Positions 5,554 through 8,140 of a stretch of 8,140 bases of DNA are shown one piece after another. Made by a program: the position numbers and the translations under genes. Location: assembly GCA_030147225.1 (NCBI GenBank), contig JASLAI010000071.1, forward strand, positions 1 through 8,140, given 5' to 3'. The notes beneath the pieces were generated by a model. That model did no database searches and was not told the origin of the DNA. It saw only the letters and a program-made list of their open reading frames with translations. Every line of letters starts with the position of its first letter. Positions within the stretch are counted from its first letter, which is position 1. Source of the stretch: Planococcus sp. (in: firmicutes) (lineage in GTDB: Bacteria > Bacillota > Bacilli > Bacillales_A > Planococcaceae).

Positions 5554-6350
5554 CGATTCGCGTGGCAATTGCAGGGGCCCGAGGTAAAATGGGAACTGAA
5601 GCCGTACATACCGTAATGAACAATTCCGAAATGGAGCTGGTTGCTGTTTTGGATTATAAAGAAGTCGGCAATACATTGGCAGAAACCAATTTGTTTCCTG
5701 CTTCGTATACAGCACCTATCTATATCGACCTGGAGAAACTCCACTCGGAAACAAAGCCTGACGTGCTGGTAGATTTGACCACACCTGAATTTGTTTATGA
5801 GCATACGAAACAGGCGTTAGATTTGAAAATCCGCCCGGTTGTTGGAACGACTGGATTTTCCGATGAGCAGCTGGATGAGCTTACAGCTTTATCAAAAGAC
5901 TCGAAAATCGGATGCATTATCGCACCTAATTTTGCAGTTGGAGCAGTATTGATGATGAAATTTGCTGAACAGGCTGCGAAGTACCTGCCGGATATCGAAA
6001 TTATCGAAATGCATCATGACCAAAAATTAGATGCCCCGTCCGGGACAGCCATGAAGACTGCTCATTTGATTTCGCAGGAACGCCCGATACATGAACAAGG
6101 GCATGTCCGCGAAAAAGAAACCATCCCAGGTGCCCGCGGCGCTAATTACGACGGCATGCGCATCCACAGCGTCCGTTTGCCAGGTCTGGTTGCGCATCAG
6201 CAGGTTCTGCTTGGTGGAGATGGTCAGTTGCTGACACTCCGGCACGATTCGTTTAATAGAGGCTCATTTATGTCAGGGGTTGTTCTATCCATTAAAACTG
6301 TGATGGAGAAAGAAGAGCTTATTTATGGATTGGAACACATAATTGTTTAA
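5550..6350 (+). CDS. dapB: 4-hydroxy-tetrahydrodipicolinate reductase DapB
   Basis: The 266-residue enzyme reduces hydroxy-tetrahydrodipicolinate with NAD(P)H in the lysine/diaminopimelate pathway in the cytoplasm, feeding cell-wall peptide synthesis. The N-terminal nucleotide-binding motif is GARGKMG (9-15). VVGTTGF (97-103) and APNFAVGAV (125-133) are conserved, and [15 protein letters not shown] (153-167) is the active-site signature, with H155 and K159 the catalytic residues by comparison with E. coli H159 and K163. Length is normal. GAAAGGA (5534-5540) serves as ribosome binding site within the end of ypjD, and the ATG shares four bases with the ypjD stop. The gene is second in the operon, as in B. 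subtilis. Confidence 0.97.
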   Translation: MTIRVAIAGARGKMGTEAVHTVMNNSEMELVAVLDYKEVGNTLAETNLFPASYTAPIYIDLEKLHSETKPDVLVDLTTPEFVYEHTKQALDLKIRPVVGTTGFSDEQLDELTALSKDSKIGCIIAPNFAVGAVLMMKFAEQAAKYLPDIEIIEMHHDQKLDAPSGTAMKTAHLISQERPIHEQGHVREKETIPGARGANYDGMRIHSVRLPGLVAHQQVLLGGDGQLLTLRHDSFNRGSFMSGVVLSIKTVMEKEELIYGLEHIIV

Positions 6351-6364
6351 AGGGGGAAAATGAT

Positions 6365-6769
6365 ATGAAAATCGCTTTGATTGCCCACGACCGTAAAAAA
6401 GATGACCTGATTCAATTTGTTACGGCCTACCAGCCGATACTTAATCACCACACACTATATGCAACCGGTACAACCGGACAACGGGTAATTGACGGAACCG
6501 GCCTTCCGGTCATCCGGTTTCAATCAGGTCCGCTTGGAGGCGATCAGCAAATCGGTGCAATGATTGCGCAAAACGAGATGGACATGGTCATTTTCTTCCG
6601 TGATCCTTTAACTGCTCAACCCCATGAACCTGATGTAACAGCACTTATTCGTCTATGTGACGTTTATGGAATACCATTGGCTACCAATATGGGAACCGCT
6701 GAAGTACTTCTGAAAGGTTTACAGGAAGGCTTTATTGACTGGCGTTTGCTCGGAGAACGAAGAGGATAG
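6365..6769 (+). CDS. mgsA: Methylglyoxal synthase MgsA
   Basis: This 134-residue cytoplasmic enzyme converts dihydroxyacetone phosphate to methylglyoxal and phosphate, an overflow route that frees phosphate when triose phosphates build up. Catalytic residues are all present with one constant offset of 11 from E. coli: H8 and D9 (HDRKK), D60 (GGDQQ), D80 (FFRDP), H87 and D90 (PHEPD). The phosphate-binding GTTGQ (35-39) and [11 protein letters not shown] (54-64) are intact. AAAGGGGG just upstream is the ribosome binding site, and the gap to dapB is 14 bases, so it is clearly part of the operon. Length is slightly shorter than the roughly 137 residues in B. subtilis, within family range. Confidence 0.97.
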   Translation: MKIALIAHDRKKDDLIQFVTAYQPILNHHTLYATGTTGQRVIDGTGLPVIRFQSGPLGGDQQIGAMIAQNEMDMVIFFRDPLTAQPHEPDVTALIRLCDVYGIPLATNMGTAEVLLKGLQEGFIDWRLLGERRG

Positions 6770-6780
6770 GAGAGAGCATC

Positions 6781-7923
6781 GTGCGAAAAATGAAAATTGG
6801 CATCACCTGCTATCCAACGGTTGGAGGGTCGGGTGTCATTGCCACTGAGCTGGGGAAAATGCTGGCGGAAAAAGGGCATGAGGTGCATTTTATCACATCC
6901 AGCACTCCTTTTCGGCTAAACAGAACTTATTCGAATATTTTTAGCCACCAGGTGGAGGTCAATACGTATTCGGTTTTCCATTATGCCCCGTACGACATTG
7001 CACTGGCAACAAAAATTGCTGAAGTCATTAAAAATGAAAAATTGGATCTCCTGCATGTTCATTATGCAATTCCACATGCAGTCTGCGCCATTCTTGGCCG
7101 TGATATGGCAGGTTCCAATATTGGAATCGTGACGACTTTACACGGTACAGACATTACCGTATTGGGATCTGACTCTTCATTAAAAGAGGCAATTCGCTAC
7201 GGCATTGAGAAATCGGATATTGTTACAGCGGTTTCGGATTCCTTGAGAGATCAAACCTATGACTTGATTCAGCCTGATAAAAAAATTGAAACTGTTTATA
7301 ATTTTGTGGATGAAAGAGAGTATTTCCCGCAGGATTCAGTAAAATTGAAAGCTGAATTAGGCATCGATGCAGCTGAAAAAGTCATGATTCATGTATCAAA
7401 TTTCAGGAATGTTAAACGTGTCCAGGATGTAGTAGAGACATTTGCATTGGCGCTTAAGAAGCTGGACTGTAAATTGCTATTGGTCGGTGACGGACCTGAA
7501 ATGGGCAGAATCGTCCAGCAAGTAAGAGAGCTTGGAATAGATGATCATGTATTGTTTCTTGGGAAACGAGATAGTCTGGCGGAATTTTACAATATCAGCG
7601 ATATCAAACTATTGCTTTCGGAGAAGGAAGCATTCGGACTTGTGCTGTTGGAAGCGATGGCATGCGGTGTTCCGGTGATTGGCTCCAATATCGGCGGTAT
7701 GCCGGAAATTATTGAACCTGGTGTAAATGGCTATCTTGTTGAATTGGGGGATACGCAGCAGGCGGCTAAATACGCAGTGGAAATGCTAAGTGACGCAGCA
7801 CAGCTGCAAAAATTGCGGGAAGGTGCACTTAAAACAGTAACGGATCGTTTCCATTCATCGAAAATTCTTGAACAGTACGAAGGTTTATATGAACAATTGC
7901 TGATAAAGGGTGAACACCAATGA
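6781..7923 (+). CDS. bshA: Bacillithiol glycosyltransferase BshA
   Basis: The 380-residue GT-B, family 4 glycosyltransferase joins N-acetylglucosamine from UDP-GlcNAc to L-malate, the first step in making bacillithiol, the main low-molecular-weight thiol of many Firmicutes. Motifs seen: GGSG (15-18) in the N-terminal domain, TTLHGTDITVLG (118-129), HVSNFRNVKR (204-213), VGDGPE (235-240), and the GT4 E-x7-E element EAFGLVLLE (283-291) with ACGVPVIGSNIGG after it. Translation starts at GTG, six bases after AGGAGAG (6768-6774); the resulting MRKMKIGITCYP matches the B. subtilis N-terminus better than the ATG three codons on. It follows mgsA by 11 bases and overlaps cca by four. The deacetylase gene bshB1, found just before bshA in B. 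subtilis, is absent. Confidence 0.96.
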   Translation: MRKMKIGITCYPTVGGSGVIATELGKMLAEKGHEVHFITSSTPFRLNRTYSNIFSHQVEVNTYSVFHYAPYDIALATKIAEVIKNEKLDLLHVHYAIPHAVCAILGRDMAGSNIGIVTTLHGTDITVLGSDSSLKEAIRYGIEKSDIVTAVSDSLRDQTYDLIQPDKKIETVYNFVDEREYFPQDSVKLKAELGIDAAEKVMIHVSNFRNVKRVQDVVETFALALKKLDCKLLLVGDGPEMGRIVQQVRELGIDDHVLFLGKRDSLAEFYNISDIKLLLSEKEAFGLVLLEAMACGVPVIGSNIGGMPEIIEPGVNGYLVELGDTQQAAKYAVEMLSDAAQLQKLREGALKTVTDRFHSSKILEQYEGLYEQLLIKGEHQ

Positions 7924-8140
7924 AAACAGCCATCAAGGTGATTGGTGTACTAAAGGAATCTGGCTACCAGGCTTATATGGTTGGAGGAGCGGTTCGCGAC
8001 TACTTGTTAGGTGAGCTTCCACATGACATCGATGTTGCTTCATCGGCCTCACCCCAACAGGTTAAATCGCTTTTCAAGCGCACAGTCGATACAGGTATCG
8101 AGCATGGTACTGTTTTGGTATTGATCGACGGTGAAGGCAT
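7920..8140 (+). CDS. cca: CCA-adding tRNA nucleotidyltransferase, 5' part only
   Basis: Only the first 73 complete codons are inside the window. The enzyme adds or repairs the CCA end of tRNAs. The visible N-terminal part shows the class II nucleotidyltransferase head: YMVGGAVRDYLLG (19-31), the metal-binding pair D36 and D38 in HDIDVA, and TGIEHGTV (58-65). The start ATG overlaps the bshA stop by four bases (ATGA), and AAAGGGTG (7905-7912) lies seven bases before it, which suggests translational coupling. Its place after bshA is as in B. subtilis, where birA follows. Confidence 0.95.
   Translation, partial: MKTAIKVIGVLKESGYQAYMVGGAVRDYLLGELPHDIDVASSASPQQVKSLFKRTVDTGIEHGTVLVLIDGEG

Noticed and set aside
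5276..5804. Several minus-strand open frames opposite ypjD and dapB
   Set aside because: They are antisense shadows of two strongly supported genes, lack ribosome binding sites and show cysteine/histidine-rich composition typical of reverse-frame translation.

Overview
The window looks like chromosomal DNA from a low-GC Gram-positive bacterium of the order Bacillales, probably Planococcaceae or a close Bacillaceae relative. The reasons are a bacillus-type cytochrome b6c complex (separate short b6 plus a subunit IV/cytochrome c fusion), a bacillithiol glycosyltransferase, strong AGGAGG-like ribosome binding sites with TTG and GTG starts, and a gene order close to the ypiF-qcrABC-ypjA...ypjCD-dapB-mgsA-bshA-cca segment of Bacillus subtilis. 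The genus call is an inference from gene order and protein similarity recalled from memory; no search was run.

Layout. Bases 1-320 hold the 3' part of a ypiF-like gene (DUF2487). Bases 321-460 hold a good sigma-A-type promoter and a possible ResD site. The qcrA-qcrB-qcrC operon (461-2495) encodes the menaquinol:cytochrome c oxidoreductase (Rieske protein, cytochrome b6, subunit IV fused to cytochrome c) and ends at a strong terminator. A DUF1405 membrane protein gene (ypjA) and a YugP-type zinc metallopeptidase gene follow on the same strand and end at a second strong, apparently bidirectional terminator (3901-3934). A convergent intergenic region (3935-4240) carries two tandem copies of a ~120-base, GC-rich, highly foldable repeat, the least conventional thing in the window. 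A YitT-family membrane protein gene (ypjC) runs on the minus strand (4241-5107). Its promoter appears to share its -35 region with a divergent promoter for a tightly packed plus-strand operon: ypjD (MazG-like pyrophosphohydrolase), dapB, mgsA, bshA and the start of cca, running off the right edge.

How the genes fit together. The left half is respiratory electron transfer. The right half is a housekeeping operon: nucleotide clean-up (ypjD), lysine/diaminopimelate synthesis (dapB), methylglyoxal formation (mgsA), the first step of bacillithiol synthesis (bshA) and tRNA 3'-end maturation (cca). Compared with the B. subtilis order as I recall it, ypjB is missing between ypjA and ypjC (a metallopeptidase gene sits there) and bshB1 is missing between mgsA and bshA.

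I found no phage, transposase, CRISPR array, toxin-antitoxin pair, defence system or RNA gene of a family I can name. All protein genes are recognisable core genes, so an undescribed system, if present, most likely lies in the structured repeat pair.
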